Under the pieces are notes generated by a model that worked only from the letters and a program-made list of their open reading frames with translations, did no database searches and was not told the origin of the DNA. From an uncultured Erysipelotrichaceae bacterium (GTDB lineage: Bacteria; Bacillota_I; Bacilli_A; RFN20; CAG-826): 64,000 nucleotides of DNA. The stretch lies in contig CADAIJ010000001.1 of the NCBI GenBank assembly GCA_902787955.1, forward strand, positions 186,001 to 250,000. Direction: 5' to 3'. Below are positions 26,256 to 35,287 of this stretch, piece after piece; position 1 is the stretch's first letter, and each line of letters starts with the position of its first letter. Made by a program: the position numbers and the translations under genes.

Positions 26256-27707
26256 TTAACGACCCTTAATGGCGAGTTTAATGACTTCATAACCACCATC
26301 ATAAATGCCATCTTTTTTAAGCTTAATGATTTGGTTATTTAAGTGAATTAAGACATCTTTATCATTAAGTAAGGTATCAAGCATTTGCTTCATTGATTTT
26401 TCATCTGGACATTCAAATGTTGAATCACCATATTCTTGAGCGTGAACTGCACCATAGACTTCGTGTCCACCAATATGTCTCATCATAAGTTTAACAACTG
26501 GGTAGAAGGCAAGTTCACTTGGTTTAGTGATTAAAAAATCACTACCTCTCATAAGTAAGTTAGTGCTATAGACTGCTTCAAAGATATCTTTATGAGCGAA
26601 GACATGGACCCCTGCTTCAACATCTTTAGTGTTAAGTGTTTCAGCAAATTTCTTAACTTCTTCATAAGTATCAAAATATGTTTTAGCAGTATCTTTTAAA
26701 CCTTTAACATGTTTATCTAAGAATTCGAGCATTTCTTTATGATCACCTAAATTAATAAGTAAAGTCGCTCTTCCTTCTTTAACATAGTTCATTAAATGGT
26801 TAAGGATATAAACGAATTGTTTACTACCTGCACCTGCACCACCGACGGAGATTAAGATACGAAGTGGTTTATTATTCTCTATACGTTCAATTCTTCTTTT
26901 AACGTCATATTCAATATTAGAAACGAGTTCGTGATCAACATAATGTCCAACTTCATATAAATCAGTGCTTCCCATTGGTTTAAGAGGTTTTTTGGCAAAA
27001 CCATTAAGCATCTTATAGCCAAGATAAGCAAATGGGGTTTGAACTGTATGAATTGCGCCTTCAGAAAGGTGTAAACCCATTGGCCAGTTATCTGGAATAG
27101 CGTTAACAACATGAGTTAAGCCAGCGTGGATAGCGCCTTGAGATGGCCAGACGTGGGTGGCGACAAATGGGATATCTTTTGGTAAATCATGATATAAAGG
27201 GGCTAAAAGTTCAGAATTCTTTTGATCTTTCGCGTTATAAGTAATCTTTCTAAAACCTTCACTATTAAGTGGTTCCCAAATGAAATGGTTAAATAAGTGT
27301 GATTTTTGCGAGATACGAGACGCTAAAGAATAAAGATCATTTTGTTCACGAATCATTTTAGAACCAGTCGCATCAAAACTTGCTAAGTCAAACCAATATG
27401 GTTCATAGCCTAAATGTTTGGCGCAGCTTGCTAAAGCAATAGAAATACGGTAATGACCAAAACCCATACGGATGTTACCGATAATAACCGCGTTATCTGG
27501 TAATTTTTCGGCTTTATCACTTAAAACAAGATTATTAGTGTTAATAAAATCTAATGTTTTAATTGGTTCGGCTTTTAAATGATATTCTTTAGAGGAATCA
27601 TCACCATATTTTTTCATAAATTTAGCTTTGGATTTATTCGCACTTTTGATGGTCTTTTTATCAATAGGGTTTCCAAAGATGACACTAGAACGATCTTTAA
27701 TTTCCAT
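26256..27707 (-). CDS. GT-B-fold glycosyltransferase-like protein (MurG/MGDG-synthase-like)
   Basis: The 483-residue soluble protein has a glycine-rich IGNIRMGFGHYR motif near residue 77, resembling the N-terminal loop of MurG and diacylglycerol glycosyltransferases. A second-domain segment, RILISVGGAGAGSKQ, lies near residue 283, and a TKPSELAFYP motif near residue 413 is in the place of the nucleotide-sugar-binding region. Together these suggest a GT-B fold. The N-terminal 70 residues are unusual. The family is not firmly recognised, and a non-catalytic role is possible. AAGGAG precedes the ATG; a terminator separates it from the GPH/lipoprotein operon upstream. Confidence 0.6.
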   Translation of the reverse strand: MEIKDRSSVIFGNPIDKKTIKSANKSKAKFMKKYGDDSSKEYHLKAEPIKTLDFINTNNLVLSDKAEKLPDNAVIIGNIRMGFGHYRISIALASCAKHLGYEPYWFDLASFDATGSKMIREQNDLYSLASRISQKSHLFNHFIWEPLNSEGFRKITYNAKDQKNSELLAPLYHDLPKDIPFVATHVWPSQGAIHAGLTHVVNAIPDNWPMGLHLSEGAIHTVQTPFAYLGYKMLNGFAKKPLKPMGSTDLYEVGHYVDHELVSNIEYDVKRRIERIENNKPLRILISVGGAGAGSKQFVYILNHLMNYVKEGRATLLINLGDHKEMLEFLDKHVKGLKDTAKTYFDTYEEVKKFAETLNTKDVEAGVHVFAHKDIFEAVYSTNLLMRGSDFLITKPSELAFYPVVKLMMRHIGGHEVYGAVHAQEYGDSTFECPDEKSMKQMLDTLLNDKDVLIHLNNQIIKLKKDGIYDGGYEVIKLAIKGR

Positions 27708-27729
27708 TTTTTAGTCTCCTTATATCATA

Positions 27730-27750
27730 AAGGAGCCCGTTAAGGGCTCC
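27730..27750 (-). terminator. Terminator of the GPH transporter-lipoprotein operon
   Basis: A perfect 7-bp GC-rich stem (27744-27750 with 27732-27738) with a 5-nt loop is followed by TTTATG on the minus strand. The T-tract is short, so read-through into the GT-B gene is possible. Confidence 0.65.
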
Positions 27751-27764
27751 ATAATAATTCCTAA

Positions 27765-28337
27765 TTACTTAGCTTGCCAAGTAAAGGTTTCAGTTGAAGT
27801 ATAAACAAATTGAAGTTCTTCATCTTCGCTTACACCTGCGACAGTGTAAACATAAGATGTGAATAAACCAACATCATTCCATTCATAATAGACATCTGTA
27901 GCTAAAGAAACTTTCTTTTCACTTAAAGTCTTTGAGTATGTGGCTTGGAAAGTAACTTTATCATCAGCGTATGTATAAGAAGGAACTGCATATTCAGTTT
28001 CGGATTTCTTAGATTCTTCTTTAACGTCGGCTTCGTAATCTTCTAGTTTATCTTTACCAACAAGAACTAAAGGATTGATAACAACATCAACTTCAGTTTC
28101 ACTATCGATAACTGGAACTGGAATAGAAATCGCTAAAGCTTTAACCTTAGCTTCTTCACCCTTAGCAACAGTGAATTTAGTAACAGTTTTATGTTTACCA
28201 GCGCCATATTTTTCGGCAGCTTTTTCTAAAGTATAAGTTTCAGCTTTGGCCATTACTTGGGCGCGAGTGTCGTTACCACAAGAAGCAAGAATAAGAGGGG
28301 CGCATAATGCTAAAGCGACTAATTTCATCTTTTTCAT
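27765..28337 (-). CDS. Small lipoprotein downstream of a sugar symporter
   Basis: The 190-residue precursor has a lipobox LASC (Cys20) after a typical signal. The mature part is Lys/Glu-rich in its first half and beta-rich in its second (VTFQATYSKTLSE, TDVYYEWNDVG). No known domain is recognised. Its ATG is 2 nt after the symporter stop, with the ribosome binding site inside the symporter 3' end, so it is made together with the transporter. A lipoprotein tied to a GPH symporter is unusual, since GPH carriers need no binding protein. Confidence 0.75.
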   Translation of the reverse strand: MKKMKLVALALCAPLILASCGNDTRAQVMAKAETYTLEKAAEKYGAGKHKTVTKFTVAKGEEAKVKALAISIPVPVIDSETEVDVVINPLVLVGKDKLEDYEADVKEESKKSETEYAVPSYTYADDKVTFQATYSKTLSEKKVSLATDVYYEWNDVGLFTSYVYTVAGVSEDEELQFVYTSTETFTWQAK

Positions 28338-28339
28338 AA

Positions 28340-30037
28340 TTATTGAGCCTCCACTTCTTTTTCTTCTGCACGAGCTTCTTCAACTTCTTTAGCTTCTTCA
28401 CTAAGATTAGCTTCGTGTTTTTCTTCGAGTTCTTTAACGATTTGAGCTTCAAGGTTTTCATCAATTTTGTATTTGAAATGTAATAAAGCCCAAGAGACAA
28501 CGATGGCAACGATGATGACACCGATAACGATTAAACCAAAGGCAAATAATTGTTCACCTTTAATCGCGTCTAAGCCACCTTTAATCTTTGTATCTCTTAA
28601 TAAAGTAATAGCAGTCTTTTCTGCTTTAACACTGGTAGCGTTAGTTAAAGCGTTAGAAATACCTTCCCAGTTAGAGATGGAGTTAATCGCTAAAACAGTA
28701 CCAGTAACAGCGAAGACTAAATATTGTAAACCGCGGTTTAAACCACTAGCGAGCTTAACATCAAGTGGTCTCCAAGCAAAGCAGATGGATTCTTTTCTTT
28801 CACCATATTTCCATTCGTTATAGTCAATAGCGTCTTGGAACATAACTAAAACAGCAAGGTAGAAGACACCAGTTGCCCCAAAGAAGAGGAAACAGAAGAC
28901 ATAAACAAGTGGCATAAGTCCACCGACGAACCACATACCTTCACCTGGGTTAGCAATTCCGTTAGCGCATAATGGCTTATCCATTCCTGGAAGTGGGAAA
29001 GCAATAAACATAAAGCCAAGGTAAGAAATAACAATGATTAAAGTCATAATTGTTAAGATCTTTTGCTTGGACATCTTTTTAGCCATCATTGGATAGAAGG
29101 CTTGGGCGACAATAGTCGCAAGAACATAAACAACTGAAATAACAGTAGCAATCATACCACCTTTAGTACCACCGTAACCAAAGACCATATAGAAATAGTT
29201 TTGACCAATACCGGTTAAGACGAATGAAGCAAAGTAGTATAAAAGCATACCAATTGCAGCGAAGAGAAGTTGTTTGTTTTTCGCTACAACTCTAAATAAG
29301 TCAAGAATAGAAGATTTTTCGGATATCTCTTCTTGAACTGCGTCACGAGCTTTTTCTTTACAGAGGAAGAAAACAATAGTTTGTGAACCTAAGAATAAAA
29401 CGGCAACAACAATACCGGTGACTGCATAAATAGTAGATGTTGTGGCACCAGCAAATGTACCTGGAAGAATGAACATCGCAATATTCATTACAAAGGTACC
29501 GATTGTGGCAGCAATAGCAGTCTTAGCAGTTAATGAAGCTCTTAATTTAGCATCATTAGTTAAGGCTGGAAGCATTGACCAGTAACCGATATCGTTCATG
29601 GTGAAGAATGTATCCCATAGGACATACATAACGATCATGAAGGCAACGTATCCCCAGCCCCAGCCAGCACCAACGAGGTGTGGAACAAGGAACATTAAGA
29701 GAACACATAAGGCGTTACCAACAGCACCTATTTCAATCCATGGACGGAATTTACCGGCTTTGAAATGACATTTCTCAAGAATAAAGCCCATAATTGGGTC
29801 ATTAATACCATCCCATAAAAGAGCGATCATCATAGCCGCGGTAATTACACCATATTGAGCGGTAAAATCTGATGCGTTCGAGCTAAGTACACCCGAAGTA
29901 ATCGCATATTGCATCAAGAAAGTACCAATTAAGGCGTAACAAGCATCACGGAAGATACCAGACCAAGGGAAGAGTATTTTAGTTAGTTTTGGAACGTTAT
30001 CACCACTGAAAGTGCGTTCCTTAGCAATACTAGACAT
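28340..30037 (-). CDS. GPH-family (MFS) sugar:cation symporter
   Basis: The 565-residue protein has about 12 hydrophobic segments and the glycoside-pentoside-hexuronide family motifs WDGINDPIMG and GKFRPWI near residues 75-97, plus DIGYWSMLPALT near 147. Such carriers import di- or oligosaccharides with Na+ or H+. The C-terminal tail is charged and Glu/Lys-rich; no EIIA-like domain is visible. The GH3 gene lies upstream and the small lipoprotein directly downstream, so a beta-glucoside is a plausible substrate, though melibiose-type sugars for the GH36 operon are also possible. A cre site overlaps its predicted transcription start. Confidence 0.88.
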   Translation of the reverse strand: MSSIAKERTFSGDNVPKLTKILFPWSGIFRDACYALIGTFLMQYAITSGVLSSNASDFTAQYGVITAAMMIALLWDGINDPIMGFILEKCHFKAGKFRPWIEIGAVGNALCVLLMFLVPHLVGAGWGWGYVAFMIVMYVLWDTFFTMNDIGYWSMLPALTNDAKLRASLTAKTAIAATIGTFVMNIAMFILPGTFAGATTSTIYAVTGIVVAVLFLGSQTIVFFLCKEKARDAVQEEISEKSSILDLFRVVAKNKQLLFAAIGMLLYYFASFVLTGIGQNYFYMVFGYGGTKGGMIATVISVVYVLATIVAQAFYPMMAKKMSKQKILTIMTLIIVISYLGFMFIAFPLPGMDKPLCANGIANPGEGMWFVGGLMPLVYVFCFLFFGATGVFYLAVLVMFQDAIDYNEWKYGERKESICFAWRPLDVKLASGLNRGLQYLVFAVTGTVLAINSISNWEGISNALTNATSVKAEKTAITLLRDTKIKGGLDAIKGEQLFAFGLIVIGVIIVAIVVSWALLHFKYKIDENLEAQIVKELEEKHEANLSEEAKEVEEARAEEKEVEAQ

Positions 30038-30052
30038 AGTCTACCTCCTAAT

Positions 30053-30066
30053 TGTAAGCGATTACA
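30053..30066 (-). promoter_or_regulatory. CcpA-type catabolite operator (cre)
   Basis: TGTAAGCGATTACA matches the published cre consensus TGWNANCGNTNWCA at every position. It lies 16 bp upstream of the symporter ATG and over the predicted transcription start, the classical place for repression when preferred sugars are available. A related LacI-family regulator could use the same site. Confidence 0.75.
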
Positions 30067-30069
30067 CTA

Positions 30070-30098
30070 ATAATAATTAAATCAATAGATAATAGCAA
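30070..30098 (-). promoter_or_regulatory. Promoter of the GPH symporter operon
   Basis: On the minus strand TTGCTA (30093-30098) and TATTAT (30070-30075) are spaced exactly 17 bp. The predicted start falls inside the cre site. Confidence 0.6.
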
Positions 30099-30161
30099 CA
30101 TGAAAAAATATAAAATATTTTATCAGTCAAAAAAGAGTCGATTTAATCAATGTTTTGCTTA

Positions 30162-32597
30162 TTATTCCTCTTTTTTAAGGAAATACTTAATTGCTTTAAC
30201 AAAATGATAATTTGAGATTTCGAGCATTCCGTGAGCGTTAGTTTCTTTAAGTTGGCCAGAAGAAGAATAAGTTAAAGAGCGATATGTATTAGCGATAACT
30301 CCCTTAGATAAGAAATTAACAGTGACTTTAAGTGTTTCTTTTTCATCTTCAGTTTTATTCTTTATATCTTTTAAATAGTTTTTCGTTAAAGTTTTAACCA
30401 TTGCGTTTTTAATGATTTTGGCAGGTAAAGAATTCATATCCTGGATTCTTGTTTCCATATCATATGGTCGTTTAACTTTTTTAACTTCTTCTAATGGATA
30501 ACCAAGTAACTTAGAGAAGACTTCATTAGAAACTTTATAGAGGTTAGTTGGATCAAAATAATATTCTTTAATGTATTCGTTATAACTTGGGTTAACTACT
30601 TCGCCCTTAACATTAATAGTGCCAGTAAATTTAATGTCTCTAGCGGATTCATTTAGATAGATTTGATATTCACCATCTTCGATAATAAAGCGATTTTCAT
30701 CAGTAAAGAACACTCTTAAATATTCTTTTTTAATTAAGATAGTTACTTCTTTTTCTTCGTTTGGTTTAAGTTCAATTTTGGTGAAGCCTTTTAGTTCATA
30801 TTTAGGTCTAAAGAACTTAGAATCCTTCTTTCCAATATAGATTTGAGGGACTGATTTTCCTATATATAGTCCAGTATTTTTGATTTTAAACTTAACGATT
30901 AGGTTATCTTCATCTTGGTCAATTAATAAGTCTTTATATTCAAATGTCGTGTAGCTTAAACCATAACCAAACGGGAATAAGAGATCTTTATTTGTGGTTT
31001 CATAATAACGATAGCCAACGTAAATAGATTCTTTATAGTTTTCCACCCTTGAGATGTGATATTCGTTCATAAATGGAACATCATTCATATCTTTAACCCA
31101 TGATTCAGATAAGTGACCTGATGGGCTAACTTCTCCAAAAAGGAGTTTAACTAAAGCGTCTCCCCCACCTTCACCTGGAAGAACCATATGAAGAATCGCG
31201 GAAAAGTCATCTTTACGAGGAATGATATAAGGTGCTCCTCCATAGGAGATGAAGATAAGTTCTTTATTTAATTCTTCTTTTAATTTAAGTAACGTCTCAA
31301 TAACGACATTTTGGTTTGATGGGATATTTAAGTTATCTCGATCAAAACCTTCTGATTCACTTAAAGAAGTTAGACCACCAAAGAATAAGATGGTGTCATA
31401 TTCATTAGCTTTAGCGATTAACCTTAGTGTTAAATCTAGTTGTTTCTTAAGTTCGATATCGTAATCATAATAGCCTTGGAAGAATTCGTAACTAATATTA
31501 TTCTTCTTAAAAGCTTCTTCATTATTAACGAGTTTATATGGATTAATTTGGGAAGATCCTGCGCCTTGGTAGCGGAGTTTTTTAAATAAATCCCCCACTA
31601 CTAAATATTTCTTGTCTTTTTTAAGAGGTAAGACCCCATTATTTTTAAGTAAGACAGCGGAATCCACTGCAGCGTTAACCACTAAATCATAATGATCTTC
31701 ATATATTCGAGGAGTAAAAGTATTTTCTTTTTGACATGTTTTAATTGCGTTAAGAATACGGATACAAGATAAATTAAGGATTTCTTCATCAAGTTCCTTA
31801 TTATTTATTGCGTCTATTATCCTTTTTATATTTAAAGGAGTCATGCCTGGCATTTCTAAATCAGTAGAAGCACACAGTGCTTTAACTCTATCTTTAACTC
31901 CACCCCAGTCTGTCATAGCGATACCTTCGAAATTCCATTCGTTACGAAGAATATCAGTCATAATGTGGCTGTTTTCGGAAGCGTGTTCTCCGTTAACCAT
32001 GTTATAGGAATTCATGATTCCGTTAGCGTCTCCTTCTTTAATCGCCATTTCAAAAGGAGTTAAATATATTTCTCTTAACGCTCTTTCATCGACGTTAGAT
32101 GTTCCATTAAAGCGATAGTTTTCAGTGCTATTACAGGCAAAATGTTTTAAAGTTAAGCCAACATCTAAGCTTCTTATTCCTCTGGAATAACTTGTAGCGA
32201 GAGAACCTGCTAAAAAAGGATCTTCACTTAAATATTCAAAGTTACGGCCGCATAATGGATTTCGTTTAATATTAATTCCTGGGCCAAGGATAAAATCAAC
32301 GTTATTGAGACGAGCTTCTTTCGCTAATGCTTCACCAACATTAAATAATAAATCTTTATCGAATGAACACGCTAAAGTGGATAAGGATGGAAAACAAGTT
32401 GATTTAATAGTTTCAACTAATCCATTTTTTCCTTCTTCTTTTCTAATTCCGTTAGGTCCATCAGACACTCTTAAAGAGGGGATATTCTTTTCTTCATATG
32501 GAAAAGTGGTCCAAGTTGTATAACCAACCACCATTTTAACTTTCACTTCCAAAGGAAGAGACTTAACTAATTTGAAAAGTTCACTGTAATTTTCCAT
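30162..32597 (-). CDS. GH3 beta-glucosidase
   Basis: The 811-residue protein shows the GH3 order: TIM barrel with IPSLRVSDGPNG near 41, GRNFEYLSEDPFLAG near 118 and KHFACNSTE near 152. The nucleophile Asp lies in AMTDWGG near 234, followed by the alpha/beta sandwich (GGLTSLSESEGFDRDN) and a fibronectin-like C-terminal domain. About 110 extra residues follow that domain. It lacks a signal peptide and probably acts on imported beta-glucosides. The ATG sits 6 nt from a TATTAT box and directly after the terminator of the flavodoxin gene, with no ribosome binding site. Confidence 0.92.
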   Translation of the reverse strand: MENYSELFKLVKSLPLEVKVKMVVGYTTWTTFPYEEKNIPSLRVSDGPNGIRKEEGKNGLVETIKSTCFPSLSTLACSFDKDLLFNVGEALAKEARLNNVDFILGPGINIKRNPLCGRNFEYLSEDPFLAGSLATSYSRGIRSLDVGLTLKHFACNSTENYRFNGTSNVDERALREIYLTPFEMAIKEGDANGIMNSYNMVNGEHASENSHIMTDILRNEWNFEGIAMTDWGGVKDRVKALCASTDLEMPGMTPLNIKRIIDAINNKELDEEILNLSCIRILNAIKTCQKENTFTPRIYEDHYDLVVNAAVDSAVLLKNNGVLPLKKDKKYLVVGDLFKKLRYQGAGSSQINPYKLVNNEEAFKKNNISYEFFQGYYDYDIELKKQLDLTLRLIAKANEYDTILFFGGLTSLSESEGFDRDNLNIPSNQNVVIETLLKLKEELNKELIFISYGGAPYIIPRKDDFSAILHMVLPGEGGGDALVKLLFGEVSPSGHLSESWVKDMNDVPFMNEYHISRVENYKESIYVGYRYYETTNKDLLFPFGYGLSYTTFEYKDLLIDQDEDNLIVKFKIKNTGLYIGKSVPQIYIGKKDSKFFRPKYELKGFTKIELKPNEEKEVTILIKKEYLRVFFTDENRFIIEDGEYQIYLNESARDIKFTGTINVKGEVVNPSYNEYIKEYYFDPTNLYKVSNEVFSKLLGYPLEEVKKVKRPYDMETRIQDMNSLPAKIIKNAMVKTLTKNYLKDIKNKTEDEKETLKVTVNFLSKGVIANTYRSLTYSSSGQLKETNAHGMLEISNYHFVKAIKYFLKKEE

Positions 32598-32603
32598 ATA
32601 GAT

Positions 32604-32629
32604 ATAATAAAAAAGGCCGAAGCCTTTTT
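32604..32629 (-). terminator. Terminator of the flavodoxin gene
   Basis: On the minus strand an 8-bp stem with a TTCG tetraloop (32622-32629 with 32610-32617) runs into TTTTTTATTAT. It ends only about 10 nt before the GH3 start codon. Confidence 0.85.
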
Positions 32630-32641
32630 CTAGATAATTGC

Positions 32642-33109
32642 TTATTTTTCAATCCATTCTTTAATGTCTTCATCAATTAAGGAGACATTTTCAGATTTGG
32701 AAGATAATCCGTTTTTAACTTCGCTCTTACTTAATAAGTTACGGAGTTGAAGTTCGCCAATACCGAATCCACCTTCTTCGTTTGTACAGAATGGTTTAAT
32801 GATTTTTCCTTCAAGATTAACACTATCAAGGAATGTGGCCACTACTTTTGGATAGGAGCGGTACCAGTTAGGGAAACCTAAGTAAATAACATCATATCCA
32901 TCCAAAGATGGGAGTGGTCCTTTAATTTCAGGACGAGCGTTATTTTCATATTCTTCTTTAGCTCTACTATTACATTCAAAATAATCTTCTGGATAAGGTT
33001 TAACTGCTTCAATGCGATACATATCAGCATCAGCATAGTGAGCTACTTTTTCTGCGAATAATTTAGTGTTCCCATCGTATGGGGTAAAATATACGACTAA
33101 TGATTTCAT
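32642..33109 (-). CDS. Flavodoxin
   Basis: This 155-residue flavodoxin-like protein starts SLVVYFTPYDGNT, the FMN phosphate-binding loop, and has IYLGFPNWYRSYPKV near residue 95, typical of the Flavodoxin_4 type. It carries single electrons on FMN and may also act in stress reduction. AAGGAG lies upstream of the ATG. It is 14 nt downstream of the 33124-34065 membrane-protein gene, so they share a transcript, although no functional link is obvious. Confidence 0.85.
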   Translation of the reverse strand: MKSLVVYFTPYDGNTKLFAEKVAHYADADMYRIEAVKPYPEDYFECNSRAKEEYENNARPEIKGPLPSLDGYDVIYLGFPNWYRSYPKVVATFLDSVNLEGKIIKPFCTNEEGGFGIGELQLRNLLSKSEVKNGLSSKSENVSLIDEDIKEWIEK

Positions 33110-33123
33110 TTATATAAGTCTCC

Positions 33124-34065
33124 TTAGAGTTCTAGATCGTTTCCAGTAAAGGCGGCAACTGCAACCTTATTTTGAATACGTAATTCTTTAATAATAGCTG
33201 TAAGAGCAGTTTGTTGCGCTAATAAGATTTCTGACATTTCTTGAATTCTTAATTCGTTAGTGATGATGTTAATAGCATCGGCAACATCGTGAGCGCGTTT
33301 TTGATAAATCAAAGTTACTGCACCACCGATACATTCTTTGATAGAAAGGAAGACTTCTCCATCTTCTGGGATACCAGCAATTTGTTGTAAGCAAGCATCT
33401 TCCACTAAAATCATTGCTTTTAAAGCGTTATCTAAAGTAGGAATTCTTGCTTCCATTTCTTCCATTAAAGCGTTGCTATTTTTTCTAAGCATCTTGGCTT
33501 CATGGAGACGATCTTTTAAATCGGCATACATCGCAGACATATTAATAATAAAGAAGATGCCAAATAACGCGCCAAGAATAAAGAAGATTGCACCAAGAAT
33601 AATTATTGCAATCCAAATAATATTACTAATAGATGGATCGAGAGGTATTTCAATCATTTTAAGAATATTTCCAACGATATAGAAGCCTATAAAAGCAAGG
33701 CCAATAACAAGGAAAATAATTACCATTGGAAGACGGTTGCTAACTTCAGGATAATCACTGGTGATTTCAGCACTTTTCTTGACAGCTTCATCATAGCGTT
33801 CTTTATAGCTTGATTCAGTAGCGTGGGAATTAACAAATTTATCATCAATCTTAGTGTTGGCTTCTCTTAAGATTTCGTTAGCCATAGAAAGATGAGAAAG
33901 TTCTTTGCTTTCTCCTAAAGTGAATTTTGAGCATCTTGGGAATTCGTTATGGTTAGTAACGATAGCATTACAAAGCTTATTAAATTCTTCAAACTTAGGA
34001 TTTAAAGCATCCATAGTTTCAGAAGTTATCTGATTAATTTCTTCAATACTTTTCTTACGTGACAT
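33124..34065 (-). CDS. Two-helix membrane protein with coiled-coil flanks
   Basis: The 313-residue protein has two long adjacent transmembrane helices (about 114-135 and 148-176). They are flanked by a charged helical N-terminal half and a C-terminal half with heptad-like patterns (MYADLKDRLHEAKMLR). The layout is of a hairpin membrane protein with both ends in the cytoplasm. I recognise no family. No ribosome binding site is seen; TAACAT lies 6 nt upstream of the ATG, so it may be leaderless. It heads a transcript with the flavodoxin. Confidence 0.65.
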   Translation of the reverse strand: MSRKKSIEEINQITSETMDALNPKFEEFNKLCNAIVTNHNEFPRCSKFTLGESKELSHLSMANEILREANTKIDDKFVNSHATESSYKERYDEAVKKSAEITSDYPEVSNRLPMVIIFLVIGLAFIGFYIVGNILKMIEIPLDPSISNIIWIAIIILGAIFFILGALFGIFFIINMSAMYADLKDRLHEAKMLRKNSNALMEEMEARIPTLDNALKAMILVEDACLQQIAGIPEDGEVFLSIKECIGGAVTLIYQKRAHDVADAINIITNELRIQEMSEILLAQQTALTAIIKELRIQNKVAVAAFTGNDLEL

Positions 34066-34106
34066 GGCTTTATGTTAGCACAGAAAAAGAAGTTTTTTAA
34101 ACTCTT

Positions 34107-34165
34107 TTAAGAAAATTGAGACAAAAATTCCCAAATATATGGTTTCTGCATGGTTTTTTTCTTAA
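34107..34165 (+). repeat. Dispersed repeat family, copy d (hairpin)
   Basis: TTGAGAC-N7-TTCCCAAA starts at 34116 and is enclosed by a 9-bp stem TTAAGAAAA / TTTTCTTAA (34107-34115 with 34157-34165). It lies in the divergent promoter region between the membrane protein and the hydrolase and may act as an insulator or terminator. Confidence 0.55.
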
Positions 34166-34195
34166 TTTATAAAATTTCGTTAAAATAGAAATAAG

Positions 34196-35239
34196 ATGAA
34201 TGATAATACGAAAGAGATATTTAAGAAAATCGGAAAAGCAGCCTTTAACGTTTCAAAGGAAGTTTCGCCATACATCATTACTTACGAAGTGATGAAGAAA
34301 GTTTTCTATAAATACACAGACACTGATCCATTCTTTCTTTTTGATATAGATGACTTCCCAAATCTAAGATATGAAAGACAAGTTTTTAGTAACGGATCAA
34401 ATGACTTGATTGGATATTTTTATCACTATGACAATTATCGCACTAACAAAGTTGTTATCTTTGTTCATGGATACGGAAATGGTCACAAAAGATACCTCGA
34501 TATAATTGATTATTTATGTAGAAAAGGCTTCATTGTATTTAGTTATGATATGACTTCTTTTGATGAATCAGTTGCACCTGGTATTCGTTCATTTATTCAA
34601 GGAGTAATTGATTTAGAAAACGCCATTCATTTTGTGAGAGAAAAATCAGATTATAGAGGACTTCCTATATCTTTATTTGGTCATTCCTGGGGCGCTTATA
34701 GTTCCTCTACTGTATTAAATGTTTATCCAGATATTGAGAGCGTAGTGGAAGTTTCAGGATTTAATAGTTCAGAAGAATTAATACGTATTCATAAAGAAGA
34801 ATATGCTGGAGAAGACGCTCCATCAGTGGACAAATATATTTCCGCTTACGAAGAGTATTATTTTGGAAGATATGCCAAATTTAATGCGATAAGTGGATTT
34901 AAAAATACAAGAGCAAAAATCCTTTGCATTCATTCAAAAGATGATAAGACTGTTCCAATAGATGCAGGACTTAACCTTTATGAAAAAGAATTTAAATCTA
35001 GTCCACGTTTTACATTTGTAAAGTTTGATAAAGCTGGACATGGCGAAGTCTTTTATACGAAAGAAGCAAGAGACTATTACACATTTATTCGAAATCAATA
35101 TAACGAGAAGTTTAAAAAAGATGCTACTTCAACCAAAGATGATCGAAAAGCATACTTAAATTCAATTATTGATAAATCAATTTTTCTTAATATGCTAGAT
35201 ACTAGCCTCATGGACTATATATCTGATTTTTTATTATAA
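34196..35239 (+). CDS. Alpha/beta hydrolase (serine aminopeptidase/acylhydrolase-like)
   Basis: The 347-residue enzyme has an oxyanion strand VVIFVHGYGNGHKRY near residue 87, nucleophile Ser in FGHSWGAYSS near 159, the acid in HSKDDKTVP near 250 and the catalytic His in KAGHGEV near 277. These form a full Ser-Asp-His triad. No signal peptide is present, so it is cytoplasmic; substrate unknown (esterase, lipase or peptidase). No ribosome binding site precedes the ATG, but TAAAAT (34181-34186) lies 9 nt upstream, which points to a leaderless mRNA. Confidence 0.85.
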   Translation: MNDNTKEIFKKIGKAAFNVSKEVSPYIITYEVMKKVFYKYTDTDPFFLFDIDDFPNLRYERQVFSNGSNDLIGYFYHYDNYRTNKVVIFVHGYGNGHKRYLDIIDYLCRKGFIVFSYDMTSFDESVAPGIRSFIQGVIDLENAIHFVREKSDYRGLPISLFGHSWGAYSSSTVLNVYPDIESVVEVSGFNSSEELIRIHKEEYAGEDAPSVDKYISAYEEYYFGRYAKFNAISGFKNTRAKILCIHSKDDKTVPIDAGLNLYEKEFKSSPRFTFVKFDKAGHGEVFYTKEARDYYTFIRNQYNEKFKKDATSTKDDRKAYLNSIIDKSIFLNMLDTSLMDYISDFLL

Positions 35240-35243
35240 ATAA

Positions 35244-35287
35244 TTGAGACTATTTTTCCCAAAGAGGGGATTTCCTATAGTTTTATT
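35244..35287 (+). terminator. Terminator built around dispersed repeat copy e
   Basis: TTGAGAC begins at 35244. ACTAT (35249-35253) pairs with ATAGT (35277-35281) around the repeat core TTTTCCCAAAGAGGGGATTT and is followed by TTTATT. It lies between two convergent genes and runs into the last bases of the GT2 gene. Confidence 0.65.
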
